A stretch of DNA of 16,975 nucleotides from JADFRG01 sp048054495. GTDB taxonomy: Bacteria > Chloroflexota > Anaerolineae > Anaerolineales > E44-bin32. The translations under genes and the position numbers were made by a program. The stretch lies in contig JBGMQN010000046.1 in NCBI GenBank assembly GCA_048054495.1, positions 1-16,975 on the forward strand, written 5' to 3'. Of this stretch, positions 1 through 6,798 are shown piece by piece. The notes under the pieces are model-generated. The model had not been told where the DNA came from. It made no database searches and saw only the letters and a program-made list of their open reading frames with translations. The first letter of the stretch is position 1. The number at the start of each line of letters is the position of its first letter.

Positions 1-239
1 TCCGATCCGTCGTCGCCCAGGAAATCGCGATAGCCGGGAGTACTGTGGCACTTGGCGCAGCTTGTGGATATCTCGGCTGGATCGCGGCTGTCCCAGTTCG
101 TAAATGCGGCCGCCTCTGCGTCCGCATGCGCCGAGGTCTCCCATTTCTCTTCCTGAGTGGGGCCTTGCTGCGCGCAGGCGCTGAGCGCCAGAGCCGTGAG
201 AGCAAGTATCAGGAGAATTCTAAGATCGCGTGGGCGCAT
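1..239 (-). CDS. c-type cytochrome lipoprotein, N-terminal part
   Basis: The frame opens with ATG at 239 and leaves the window at position 1, so only about 79 residues are seen. The N-terminus has basic residues, a hydrophobic run (LLILALTALAL) and a lipobox-like LSAC, so it is probably exported and lipid-anchored through Cys22. Near residue 64 is CAKCH, a perfect CxxCH motif for covalent attachment of heme c. The likely role is electron transfer outside the cytoplasmic membrane. It begins 5 bases after the stop of the SDR gene, with no clear ribosome binding site of its own, so translation is probably coupled. The upstream flavocytochrome gene in the same operon suggests a shared redox chain; that link is inference. 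The total heme number and family cannot be judged from this fragment. Confidence 0.8.
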   Translation of the reverse strand, partial: MRPRDLRILLILALTALALSACAQQGPTQEEKWETSAHADAEAAAFTNWDSRDPAEISTSCAKCHSTPGYRDFLGDDGS

Positions 240-244
240 CGGCG

Positions 245-1012
245 TCAGAGCCCAGCACTGAACTGCATCATCCCGCCATCGACGAAGATGGTGGTTGCGG
301 CGATATAACTGGCCACGTCCGATGCCAGCCAGGCGACCAGATCCGCGATCTCGGAGGTTTCTGCCATTCTTCCAATGGGTATCGTCGCGTTAAGCTCTTT
401 CATCAGGTCAGGGTCGGTCATCGTGCGGACATTGATCGGAGTGGCCACCGCGCCCGGGCCGACGCCGACCACGGTGATCCCGTGGGGGGCCAATTCGACA
501 CCCGCCGTCCGAGTGAGCATACGCATCCCGCCCTTGGAGAGGCAGTAGGGGGTATTCCCGGGCATGGGCCAGTCCTCGTGGATGGACGAGATGTTGATGA
601 TGCGGCCGCCGTCGCCCTGCTCGATCATCTGCTTGGCGGCCAACTGGGTCCCAAAGAAGGCGCTCTTCAGATTGACCGCCATCACGCGGTCGTATTCAGC
701 TTCGCTCGTCTCCAGGGTCGAAGTCCGGGTCTCGATCCCGGCGTTGTTGACCATCACGTCCAGGCGTCCAAAGGCTGCGATGGTCTGACCGATCAACTTC
801 TCCAGGTCATCCACCACGCTCACGTCACCTTGAATCGCAACCGCGCGACCGCCTTCTTTCTCGATTTGCTGCGCAGTACTCTCGGCGGCCTCCGGATGCG
901 AGCGGTAGCCAATGCCCACCCTGGCCCCTTGCTTTGCCAGGGCCTTGACGATCGATTCCCCGATCCCGCTGGAACCGCCGGTGACGACCGCTACTTTCTC
1001 AGAAAGCTTCAC
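245..1012 (-). CDS. SDR-family NAD(P)-dependent oxidoreductase, glucose 1-dehydrogenase-like
   Basis: This is a complete classical short-chain dehydrogenase of 255 residues, the usual length. The Rossmann motif TGGSSGIG is at 11-18, NNAG at 89-92, Asn114, Ser143, and the catalytic pair Tyr156/Lys160 in YCLSK; Ser and Tyr are the expected 13 residues apart. The stretches ISSIHE, GPGAVATPIN and FVDGGM resemble bacterial glucose 1-dehydrogenases (EC 1.1.1.47), which oxidise beta-D-glucose to gluconolactone in the cytoplasm. SDR substrates are poorly predicted by sequence, so another sugar, a polyol or a 3-oxoacyl substrate remains possible. The start is GTG at 1012, with GAGGAG 8 bases upstream. 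It lies 15 bases after the preceding stop and 5 bases before the cytochrome lipoprotein, so all are probably co-transcribed. Confidence 0.88.
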   Translation of the reverse strand: MKLSEKVAVVTGGSSGIGESIVKALAKQGARVGIGYRSHPEAAESTAQQIEKEGGRAVAIQGDVSVVDDLEKLIGQTIAAFGRLDVMVNNAGIETRTSTLETSEAEYDRVMAVNLKSAFFGTQLAAKQMIEQGDGGRIINISSIHEDWPMPGNTPYCLSKGGMRMLTRTAGVELAPHGITVVGVGPGAVATPINVRTMTDPDLMKELNATIPIGRMAETSEIADLVAWLASDVASYIAATTIFVDGGMMQFSAGL

Positions 1013-1027
1013 AGTCTGTTCTCCTCG

Positions 1028-1087
1028 CTACGCCGTGATGATGAATGCGAATGCCACTGCGCCTGCGATCAGCAGCAGGGTCAATCC
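1028..1087 (-). CDS. C-terminal end of a membrane protein (fragment after a gap)
   Basis: Nineteen codons and a TAG stop (1028-1030) emerge from the N run, reading GLTLLLIAGAVAFAFIITA, a single hydrophobic helix. One of the other two forward frames stops at once; the other reads through a polar, basic peptide, so this frame is the likeliest coding one. A fixed 100-base gap would fuse it to the flavocytochrome, but that family normally ends soon after its NAD-binding domain without a terminal helix, and the missing part of that domain needs more than 34 residues. It is therefore more likely the tail of a separate small membrane protein, or else an unusual C-terminal anchor. It ends 15 bases before the SDR start. 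Confidence 0.5.
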   Translation of the reverse strand, partial: GLTLLLIAGAVAFAFIITA

Positions 1088-1187
1088 NNNNNNNNNNNNN
1101 NNNNNNNNNNNNNNNNNNNNNNNNNNNNNNNNNNNNNNNNNNNNNNNNNNNNNNNNNNNNNNNNNNNNNNNNNNNNNNNNNNNNNNN
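1088..1187. other. assembly gap, 100 N
   Basis: Exactly 100 N, probably a fixed-size placeholder. The missing sequence should contain the C-terminal part of the flavocytochrome NAD-binding domain and perhaps the start of the short membrane protein that follows. Confidence 0.95.
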
Positions 1188-2344
1188 GTCCAATCGTCGC
1201 CCGGACGGCTCAGAACTGGAATAAGCTGCAAATTCATACGCTCCTGCAGCGCCTCAAGTTCCTCACGGAAAGTCAGGCTTTCCAGATCCGATCCGCCATA
1301 GAATAACAAGACCGGACGGATGTCTTCCCGATCGGCCATCGTCTGGCAGATCGAGTACAGCGGCGTGATCCCGACGCCCCCCGCCACCAGAATATAGCCC
1401 ATCGCCTGCAGCCGATCGATTGAGAACACGCCGTGCGGTCCGTCTACCCAGATCGTGTCACCCGGCTTGAGAGCCGGCACATCCTCGCCAGACCAATCTC
1501 CAAGATCCTTGATCGTAAAAGCCACTCGACCCCTGGGCGGTTCCTCGCTGCTGGAAGATATCGAAATGGGATGTTGGCCGATCCCGAAGGGTGTGCGCCC
1601 GGTTTTCAGCCAGGCGAATTGCCCCGGCATGAATTCGAAGCCGCTGTGGCCAATTGGCTCAAGGGCCAGGGTGTGGGCGCCGCCGCGCTCAACTTTGTTG
1701 TCAACGATCTTCCACTTCGCTCTCCAGTTGCGGATCGGGTTCCAAACTTTGAACCAGAAGATAAGCCCAAGTACGAGGGCGCCGTAGATGATCCAGACCA
1801 ATCTCATGATGGCGGTACTCGTAAACCGGCCTAAGACGAGGATGTGCACCAGCGCCGCGAAAACAATGAACAGCGCAAAGAGCCCATGGGCGGCGTACCA
1901 GAGTTCGTAACGAATTCCGAGCCGCTTGCGCCAGATCGAAGTGATGATGAGCAGCAATAAGGCAAAAACAGATAGGAAGGCGGCGATGGTAGCGGTGTTG
2001 GCGCAGGCCGAGAAAGGATTGAGCCAGCAACTAGCCGGATAGCCTGAGATGATCAGAAGGGTGGGATGGGCCAGGATGAATCCTAAGGCGACCACGCCCA
2101 TGATGTTGTGGAAAAGCTGGAGCGAATCCTCGCCAAACGGCTCGGCGGCCGATTCAATCCTCGAGGTCAGGGCAAATTCTAGGCTCATCAGAGAAAAGCC
2201 GATGAAGCCTGCTGCTATCCCGAGCGCAGATAGGAATGGCGGGTCAATCCTGTCCGGATTGGCAATCACCGCGGTTGCAAGCGGCAGGACGATCAGGAAC
2301 AGATATAGGCCGTACCAGATGATGCCACGGGCGATAAAAACCAC
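1188..2344 (-). CDS. ferric reductase / NOX-like membrane flavocytochrome, C-terminus missing
   Basis: The visible 385 residues show a ferric-reductase-type heme domain followed by FAD- and NAD(P)-binding parts. About six hydrophobic helices occupy residues 8-200. His79/His93 and His153/His167 form two pairs 14 apart, the spacing expected for two stacked b hemes across the membrane. GQHPISISS (256-264) matches the FAD-binding HPxxxSS motif and AGGVGITP (321-328) the nucleotide-binding loop. The C-terminal CGP region lies in the gap. The family passes electrons from cytosolic NAD(P)H through FAD and hemes to an acceptor outside the membrane, such as Fe(III), oxygen or a redox partner. The start is GTG at 2344, with AAGGAG about 11 bases upstream. 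A heme c lipoprotein encoded downstream is a plausible partner; this is inference. Confidence 0.85.
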
Positions 2345-2499
2345 GCTGGTGCTTTCTCCTTGGAACCGCTAGGGTCAAGCGCGCGCAGACCCGGTTGCGT
2401 GAAAAGGGCGTGGGCCGGGCGTCTTTTTACTGAACAAGGCAGGCCAGGCAGCATACCCCTGACCCGCCTCGCTAATGTAGCCGTTTCAGAAATGCTGAC
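2345..2499. other. intergenic region between DUF1269 gene and flavocytochrome gene
   Basis: About 155 bases on the transcribed minus side. They carry one arm of a long-range inverted repeat (listed separately) and the ribosome binding site of the flavocytochrome. AAAAG/CTTTT arms around 2402-2427 flank a GC-rich core that does not fold cleanly, so no terminator is called. No convincing promoter was seen. Confidence 0.4.
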
Positions 2500-2509
2500 C
2501 TATGCTGCC
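2447..2509. repeat. 9-bp inverted repeat spanning the DUF1269 stop codon
   Basis: GGCAGCATA at 2447-2455 is perfectly complementary to TATGCTGCC at 2501-2509, with 45 bases between. The second arm overlaps the last codons and stop of the DUF1269 gene. In the minus-strand transcript it could form a stem at the 3' end of that message. No T-run follows, so this would be an mRNA-end or processing structure rather than a standard terminator. Confidence 0.4.
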
Positions 2510-3132
2510 GAGTCTTCTCCGCCAGCTTCTTCTGCCGGTGGCAGGCTCCCCTGTTGCTCTTCCTCAAAAGCACCCGCGACCACCACGCCCGCTGCGCCTT
2601 CATCGGTAACGGCCATGCCGGTCGCGACGAAGCCTTCTGGAGTGGCATAGAACTCGCTGCCGTAGACTCCGGTGTCATCCACTACGATCTTGGAGCCCTC
2701 GACTTCGTCCTCGCCGCCGGCCACGCGCTCCATAGAGTAGCCCTGCTCAGTGGCGATAGCATTGTAAGCGACCTCGTGCCCCTTCTCGAGCTGCTCGTTG
2801 ATGTCGGCCGAGAGCGCCTCGGTGACGACATCCGCTTCCATTTCCTCCAGCTCCTCCTGGAGCTGCTCGACCCACTTGTGTTCGACCACCGCAATGATGG
2901 CTGAGGAACCTGGGGTCAGGCCTTCGCCGATTTTTTCCAGACGCTCGTCCGAAAATCCGACGTCGCGCGCCTTGGCGGCCAATCCGCCAACCAGCGCGCC
3001 GACCGCGGCCGGCACAACCAACAGTGGACCGGCGATGATGCCGATCGCGGCGCCGGTTGCGGCGCCCATCGCGGCGCCTTTGCCGCCTCCGATCTGGGCC
3101 GTCTCCTTGATGTGGATCTTGCCTTTTTCGTC
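2500..3132 (-). CDS. DUF1269 family membrane protein, N-terminus missing
   Basis: The 210 visible residues begin with DEKGKIHIKET, followed by a Gly/Ala-rich hydrophobic hairpin (roughly residues 18-50), then DVGFSDERLEKIGEGLTPGS and SAIIAVVEH. This pattern is typical of DUF1269, a small membrane-associated family of unknown function with a ferredoxin-like N-terminal fold. The missing 45-50 N-terminal residues should lie in the gap. After the usual domain end (about residue 95) comes an unusual acidic extension of over 100 residues, rich in Glu, Gly, Ala and Val and ending in a low-complexity tail. The frame appears continuous with the upstream binding protein only because the placeholder gap is 100 bases; the two are unrelated domains and most likely separate genes. 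Confidence 0.75.
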   Translation of the reverse strand, partial: DEKGKIHIKETAQIGGGKGAAMGAATGAAIGIIAGPLLVVPAAVGALVGGLAAKARDVGFSDERLEKIGEGLTPGSSAIIAVVEHKWVEQLQEELEEMEADVVTEALSADINEQLEKGHEVAYNAIATEQGYSMERVAGGEDEVEGSKIVVDDTGVYGSEFYATPEGFVATGMAVTDEGAAGVVVAGAFEEEQQGSLPPAEEAGGEDSAA

Positions 3133-3232
3133 NNNNNNNNNNNNNNNNNNNNNNNNNNNNNNNNNNNNNNNNNNNNNNNNNNNNNNNNNNNNNNNNNNNN
3201 NNNNNNNNNNNNNNNNNNNNNNNNNNNNNNNN
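3133..3232. other. assembly gap, 100 N
   Basis: Exactly 100 N. It should hide the end of the META domain, the stop of the binding-protein gene, and the start and first 45-50 codons of the DUF1269 gene. Together these need more than 100 bases. Confidence 0.95.
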
Positions 3233-4911
3233 GATCCCTCCGGGCAGGCGACCTGAGTGTACGGTCCGATTTCGAGCACCAGGTCAGTTTCGGTGATCTC
3301 GTAGGTTCCTTGGACCGTATTGCAATCGGCCCTGGCGCTGAACATACCGTCGGGCAAGAGCACCAGGTTGTAGTTTTCCTGATCGGCTACCACAGACTGG
3401 TTAGGAGGATTGGCCTCCTCAAGCGAGACCCACTCCCACAGGATGTCCATGATCTCGGCACCCGGTACCGGCGTTTCGGTCGCAGTCGGCTCGGGGGTCG
3501 CGGTGTCGGGGGTCGGCAGCGGTTGTACCGGTTCTGCCGTCTCTGTCGCAGTCGGGACCGCGGTGGCGGTCAACGTCGCGGTTGGCACTGGGGTTGGACC
3601 AGGGACTTCGATTCCAACGACAAAGGTCTCACCAAACGCGGTCTGAGCATTGTTGTGCATCTGCCAGTAGGCTACGTATTCGCCAGGATCTTGGGGGGCT
3701 TGCAGGTTGACGTACAGATCGTACGTCTGACCCGTTTTAACCTCACCTACGATGCTAGTCGGCTGCCCCCCCATTTGAGCGGCGGGCGTGTTGCCGCGCA
3801 CATAATTTGCAAAATAGGCGGAAGTCCATGTGCAAGTGCCCGTATTGCGCAGGCGCCAGCCCTTCTGAAACCTCTCGCCTGGCGCGAGCTCTGGCAGATC
3901 CATCAGATCGTTCGCGTCGTAGTTAAGATCTCGAACGACTTCCGATCCATCAATACAAGAATCCGGAGTCGGGGCTGGAGTGGGTGGCGGAATGATCTCA
4001 CCCGGATCAAGATCGAGATACTGCTCCGATAATCTCGCAAGCGTCCCGTCGTTCTGCAGCTCGACCAGGGCCTGGTTGATGCGATTGATCAATTCGGTCG
4101 CACCCTTCTTTGCGGCGATTGCAAATCGCTGTTGATTGAGACCCTTTCCAACAAGCCTGACCCCCCTGTTTTCTGCGAAGTCGACGGCCGGCTTCAGATC
4201 CATCGCTCCAACGTCAAGTGCGTTGCGCTCGAGGTCGGTGATAATTTGATCGGCCTTGTCGTAGGCGATCAAGTTCTGCTGTGGGATGAAGCCCGCGTCC
4301 ACGAGGTTCGCTTGCCCCAGCTGTTCGTAGACCGATCCCTTCTGCACGCCGACCCGCATGCCGGCTACATCCGCTGCGGAGCGGACTTCCCCGATGCTCG
4401 AGTCCTGGTTTGCAAGGATGCCGTCTTCGCCGACATAGTAGATGTTAGAAAAGTCGGCGACGGCCTCGCGCTCAGGAGTGATCGATAGCGCGGCTATAGC
4501 CACATCGATCTGACCGATTCGAACCGCATCTCCCAGGCTCGGGAAAGCAAAGTCTGAGATCTCTGTTCGCACGCCTAACTTGTTGCCGACTTCGCGAATC
4601 AGCGCCGCATCGAACCCGTCGATAGCAAGCTGGTCGTTGTAATACTCGAATGGGGCATAATCTGCCGAAGTGCCGACCCGGAGCACACCCGAGGTTTGCA
4701 CTCGATTCCACGATTCGTCCGCCGATGGGGCCGGCGCCGATTCGCCTTCTTGGTTGAATAGGCCAACGATAAAGAGGATGGCAACCAATGCACCGATCCC
4801 GATCAGCGCCCATACCCACCACTTAGTACCGCCGCTTTCGGGTTCCGCGCTTGACGTAGGCTCGATGCCGCCCTCGGGTGGTGGCTCCATGCTTCCGGTT
4901 GTACCTTCCAT
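3233..4911 (-). CDS. membrane-anchored solute-binding protein with NBR1 Ig-like and META domains, C-terminus missing
   Basis: 559 residues are visible. Residues 1-30 are polar and Pro/Ser-rich; 31-52 form one transmembrane helix (WWVWALIGIGALVAILFIVG), giving a signal-anchor topology. Residues about 68-305 form an SBP_bac_3 domain of the amino-acid/glutamine-binding type, with VLRVGTSADYAPFEY and a DVAIAALSITPER hinge. After a Pro linker, residues 328-445 form an NBR1-like Ig domain (WRLRNTGTCTWTSAY), common in Chloroflexota surface proteins. A Thr/Pro linker (446-492) leads to a META/HslJ-like domain (from 498; CNTVQGTYEI) cut by the gap. It probably binds a small solute at the outer face. 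No ABC permease or ATPase is adjacent, so it may be a sensor or scavenger. AAGGAG lies 8 bases before the ATG. Confidence 0.85.
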
Positions 4912-4957
4912 AGTCTTCTCTCCTTAGTGCGCTTCCCGCAGATTCTCAATACGCCTC

Positions 4958-4980
4958 ACGCTCCGGCATCTGCGGAGCGT
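4958..4980. repeat. 8-bp hairpin in the leader of the binding-protein gene
   Basis: ACGCTCCG (4958-4965) pairs perfectly with CGGAGCGT (4973-4980) around a 7-base loop. It lies about 47 bases upstream of the minus-strand start codon, in the presumed 5' untranslated region or operator area. No T-run follows in either direction, so it is not a standard terminator. Confidence 0.45.
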
Positions 4981-5129
4981 CGCTTATCAGGCACGATGCT
5001 TGTCAGTGGAGAACATCTGCGCGAGAAGCTTACTGCTCGGCCGTTCTCAATATTCTCGTGTACATTGCAGCCGTGATAGGCAGCCGCGCTAAGCCGCAAC
5101 GCTCTCTACCAGAGAGAAGATAATCCTCA

Positions 5130-5164
5130 ATACGGCGCCTCGTATCGTTAATAATGCGTATTAA
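5130..5164. promoter_or_regulatory. paired inverted repeats, operator-like
   Basis: Two adjacent perfect inverted repeats occur: ATACG/CGTAT (5130-5134, 5141-5145; 6-base spacer) and TTAATA/TATTAA (5148-5153, 5159-5164; 5-base spacer). The second is AT-rich and of a size that fits a dimeric regulator half-site pair. They sit about 50-80 bases upstream of the putative -10 at 5210. A binding role is inference. Confidence 0.35.
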
Positions 5165-5209
5165 TCTCACTCTCCAGGCTGCACGGGAGGGAAGCGGATC
5201 AAAGCGCGG

Positions 5210-5215
5210 TACAAT
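5210..5215 (+). promoter_or_regulatory. putative -10 element (TACAAT)
   Basis: TACAAT matches the sigma-70 -10 consensus at 5 of 6 positions and lies 51 bases before the HdeD-like start codon. No recognisable -35 box occurs at 16-18 bases upstream, so the promoter may need an activator or use a different upstream contact. Confidence 0.4.
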
Positions 5216-5266
5216 GCCGCGAGGGCGACATCAAAGACTTATTTCACATTACAAGGAGGAGTATTT

Positions 5267-5803
5267 ATGGCAGAAATGACCGCTGAAGCCAGCATTGGGG
5301 AGAAACAAGTTCCCTGGTGGCTGGTCCTAGTTCAGGGCATCGCAGCAATCATCATCGGTGTGCTGCTGCTAATCGAGCCGCGCATGACCACCGCGGTCCT
5401 GGTCCAGGTCATGGGTATCTATTTCCTGGTGGCCGGTATCGTGAACCTGGTCAGCCTGTTTGTTGACCGGACGGCCTGGGGATGGAAGCTCGTGCTCGGT
5501 ATCCTGGGGATCATTGCGGGCCTGATGATTATTCAGTACCCACTCTGGTCCTCGTTCTTGATTCCGGCAACGATCGCACTGATCCTCGGCATCGAGGGCC
5601 TCATCTTTGGGGTCGTCGGGCTCGTCCAGGCCTTCCAGGGTGCGGGCTGGGGTGCTGGGATCCTGGGCGTGCTGACCATCATCTTCGGCATCCTCTTGAT
5701 CCTCAACCCGGTAATCGCCGGACTGGCGCTGCCGTTTGTACTGGGCATATTCGCCGTCTTCGGAGGTATCCTGGCGCTGGTGGCCGCCTTCCAGATGCGC
5801 TGA
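5267..5803 (+). CDS. HdeD/DUF308 family membrane protein
   Basis: The 178-residue protein has a short polar N-terminus and about six hydrophobic helices (roughly 17-37, 42-65, 73-91, 97-121, 130-150 and 154-175). The repeated pattern of Gly-rich helices, with WWLVLVQGIAAIIIGVLLLIEP followed by WKLVLGILGIIAGL, is typical of HdeD-like DUF308 proteins, which are built from repeated two-helix units. Escherichia coli HdeD is linked to acid stress at high cell density, but the biochemical role of the wider family is unknown. A strong ribosome binding site (AAGGAGGA, 6 bases before the ATG) supports this start and suggests good expression. It appears monocistronic, with its own hairpin terminator 30 bases after the stop. 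Confidence 0.85.
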   Translation: MAEMTAEASIGEKQVPWWLVLVQGIAAIIIGVLLLIEPRMTTAVLVQVMGIYFLVAGIVNLVSLFVDRTAWGWKLVLGILGIIAGLMIIQYPLWSSFLIPATIALILGIEGLIFGVVGLVQAFQGAGWGAGILGVLTIIFGILLILNPVIAGLALPFVLGIFAVFGGILALVAAFQMR

Positions 5804-5831
5804 TCTCAAGCAACCCTGAAATTAACATAGA

Positions 5832-5863
5832 AAAGAGAGCTGCCATTTCCGGCAGCTCTCTTT
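5832..5863 (+). terminator. intrinsic terminator after the HdeD-like gene
   Basis: A perfect 13-bp stem (AAAGAGAGCTGCC with GGCAGCTCTCTTT) closes a 6-base loop, followed by GGTTATTCTG. The A-rich left flank means it could also work for leftward transcription arriving from the convergent gene at 5959. Confidence 0.8.
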
Positions 5864-5879
5864 GGTTATTCTGTTGAAT

Positions 5880-5899
5880 TAGGTCCACCCGTTCTAGGG
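5880..5899 (+). repeat. imperfect 20-bp direct repeat, copy 1
   Basis: TAGGTCCACCCGTTCTAGGG matches the segment at 6438-6457 at 16 of 20 positions in the same orientation. The two copies flank the small membrane protein gene at 5959-6420. Confidence 0.35.
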
Positions 5900-5922
5900 G
5901 AGTTGCCGCCCGTTTTCCGGAG

Positions 5923-5959
5923 GGCCCATCTCCTCCTATACATTGAGGGAGATCGGGCC
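5923..5959 (-). terminator. hairpin at the 3' end of the 153-residue membrane protein gene
   Basis: GGCCCATCTCC (5923-5933) pairs with GGAGAT, a one-base bulge and GGGCC (5948-5959), giving 11 bp around a 14-base loop. On the minus strand it starts at the stop codon. It lacks a following T-run, so it may stabilise the 3' end or act as a weak or factor-assisted terminator. Confidence 0.4.
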
Positions 5960-6420
5960 TAGCCCTCGCTTCCCGAACCGGGCGGCGGAGGAGCAGGGGC
6001 GGAAGAGCTCGAGCCCGTAGGAACCATGTCGAACGCCCGCTTTGTACTAGGCAGCATCACGTAGATCAGGATCAAGGCGTTCAGTACGAAACTGGCGGCC
6101 ATATCCTCGACGGAGCCGTTTGAAGAAACCAAGACGATGAAGTCCAGGATCAGGTTGAAAACCGTGATGACGGCTAAGAACAGCCAGGCTTCCTTCTCAA
6201 CGTTCCAGAGCATCCGAACCAACCAGATATAGATCCAGGTCAGCAAGCCCCACATAAAGGCCGCCCACAGGCTGAAGGTTCGGAAGCTGAAGTCGCCGAA
6301 AAAGAATTCGATCGTGATGGGGAAAATCCCCAGATACTGGAGCGTTCGGAAACCTGCAAGAATCGCTGCAAGGGCAGCCAGAATAGCAAGTGCCGTCACG
6401 CCAAAAGGTCGCTTGTTCAT
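5959..6420 (-). CDS. small four-helix membrane protein, unknown function
   Basis: The 153-residue protein begins with MNKRPFGVTALAIL, a start seen in DUF2127-like and related small membrane proteins, although I cannot assign a family firmly. Four hydrophobic helices lie near residues 7-28, 50-70, 77-99 and 107-124. A low-complexity cytoplasmic or exposed tail of Ser, Pro, Ala and Gly (135-153) follows. GAGGAGA stands 6 bases before the ATG, which supports the start. It is convergent with the HdeD-like gene and stands alone. It is flanked by an imperfect direct repeat (5880-5899 and 6438-6457). Confidence 0.75.
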   Translation of the reverse strand: MNKRPFGVTALAILAALAAILAGFRTLQYLGIFPITIEFFFGDFSFRTFSLWAAFMWGLLTWIYIWLVRMLWNVEKEAWLFLAVITVFNLILDFIVLVSSNGSVEDMAASFVLNALILIYVMLPSTKRAFDMVPTGSSSSAPAPPPPGSGSEG

Positions 6421-6437
6421 TTAATTTCTCCTCAAAC

Positions 6438-6457
6438 TAGGTCCATCCGGAATAGGG
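6438..6457 (+). repeat. imperfect 20-bp direct repeat, copy 2
   Basis: TAGGTCCATCCGGAATAGGG matches the copy at 5880-5899 at 16 of 20 positions. It lies just upstream of the start of the 5959-6420 gene. Confidence 0.35.
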
Positions 6458-6722
6458 CCCCTAATACCATCGCGCTCTTAGGGCCACGCAAAAGTGCATT
6501 AGTTCATCAGACTTCGATATCTTCCCTCCTCAGCCCACGCACGCTGGGCTTTACCCGTTCCTGCCCAATCTAAGATAACACCCACAGAACCGAATGGGTG
6601 CGTTCGTAGGCTAGTAAAACACCGGTGTTGCTTCGAGTCATCGAGGGAAATGCTGATTCACAGCCTCTTTCGGCAGAAGCGTCGAATAGACGCGGTACTG
6701 CAAGACCTACGTATTTTTGCCG

Positions 6723-6798
6723 AGGGTAAGAACGCCCGCTCTCGATTACCCTTAGGTGCCGTTGGGCACAGTTAGCTGCCTTCGGCATAGTGATATGC
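6723..6798. other. cluster of four adjacent inverted repeats, possible structured RNA
   Basis: Four stems follow one another within 76 bases: AGGGTAA/TTACCCT (6723-6729, 6746-6752), GTGCC/GGCAC (6756-6760, 6765-6769), TGCC/GGCA (6777-6780, 6784-6787) and GCATA/TATGC (6785-6789, 6794-6798). The last two share bases, so they are alternatives. No known RNA family signature was recognised and no transcript ends are clear. Confidence 0.3.

Larger units (their letters stand above)
4912..5266. other. divergent intergenic region
   Basis: This 355-base region lies between the minus-strand binding-protein gene and the plus-strand HdeD-like gene, so it should hold promoters for both. Visible elements are a hairpin at 4958-4980, inverted repeats at 5130-5145 and 5148-5164, and a -10-like TACAAT at 5210-5215. 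No open frame looks coding, and no RNA gene was recognised. Confidence 0.6.

Noticed and set aside
230..1306. 358-codon plus-strand frame
   Set aside because: It is antisense to the SDR and flavocytochrome genes, crosses the N run and shows no domain; it is a shadow of real minus-strand genes.
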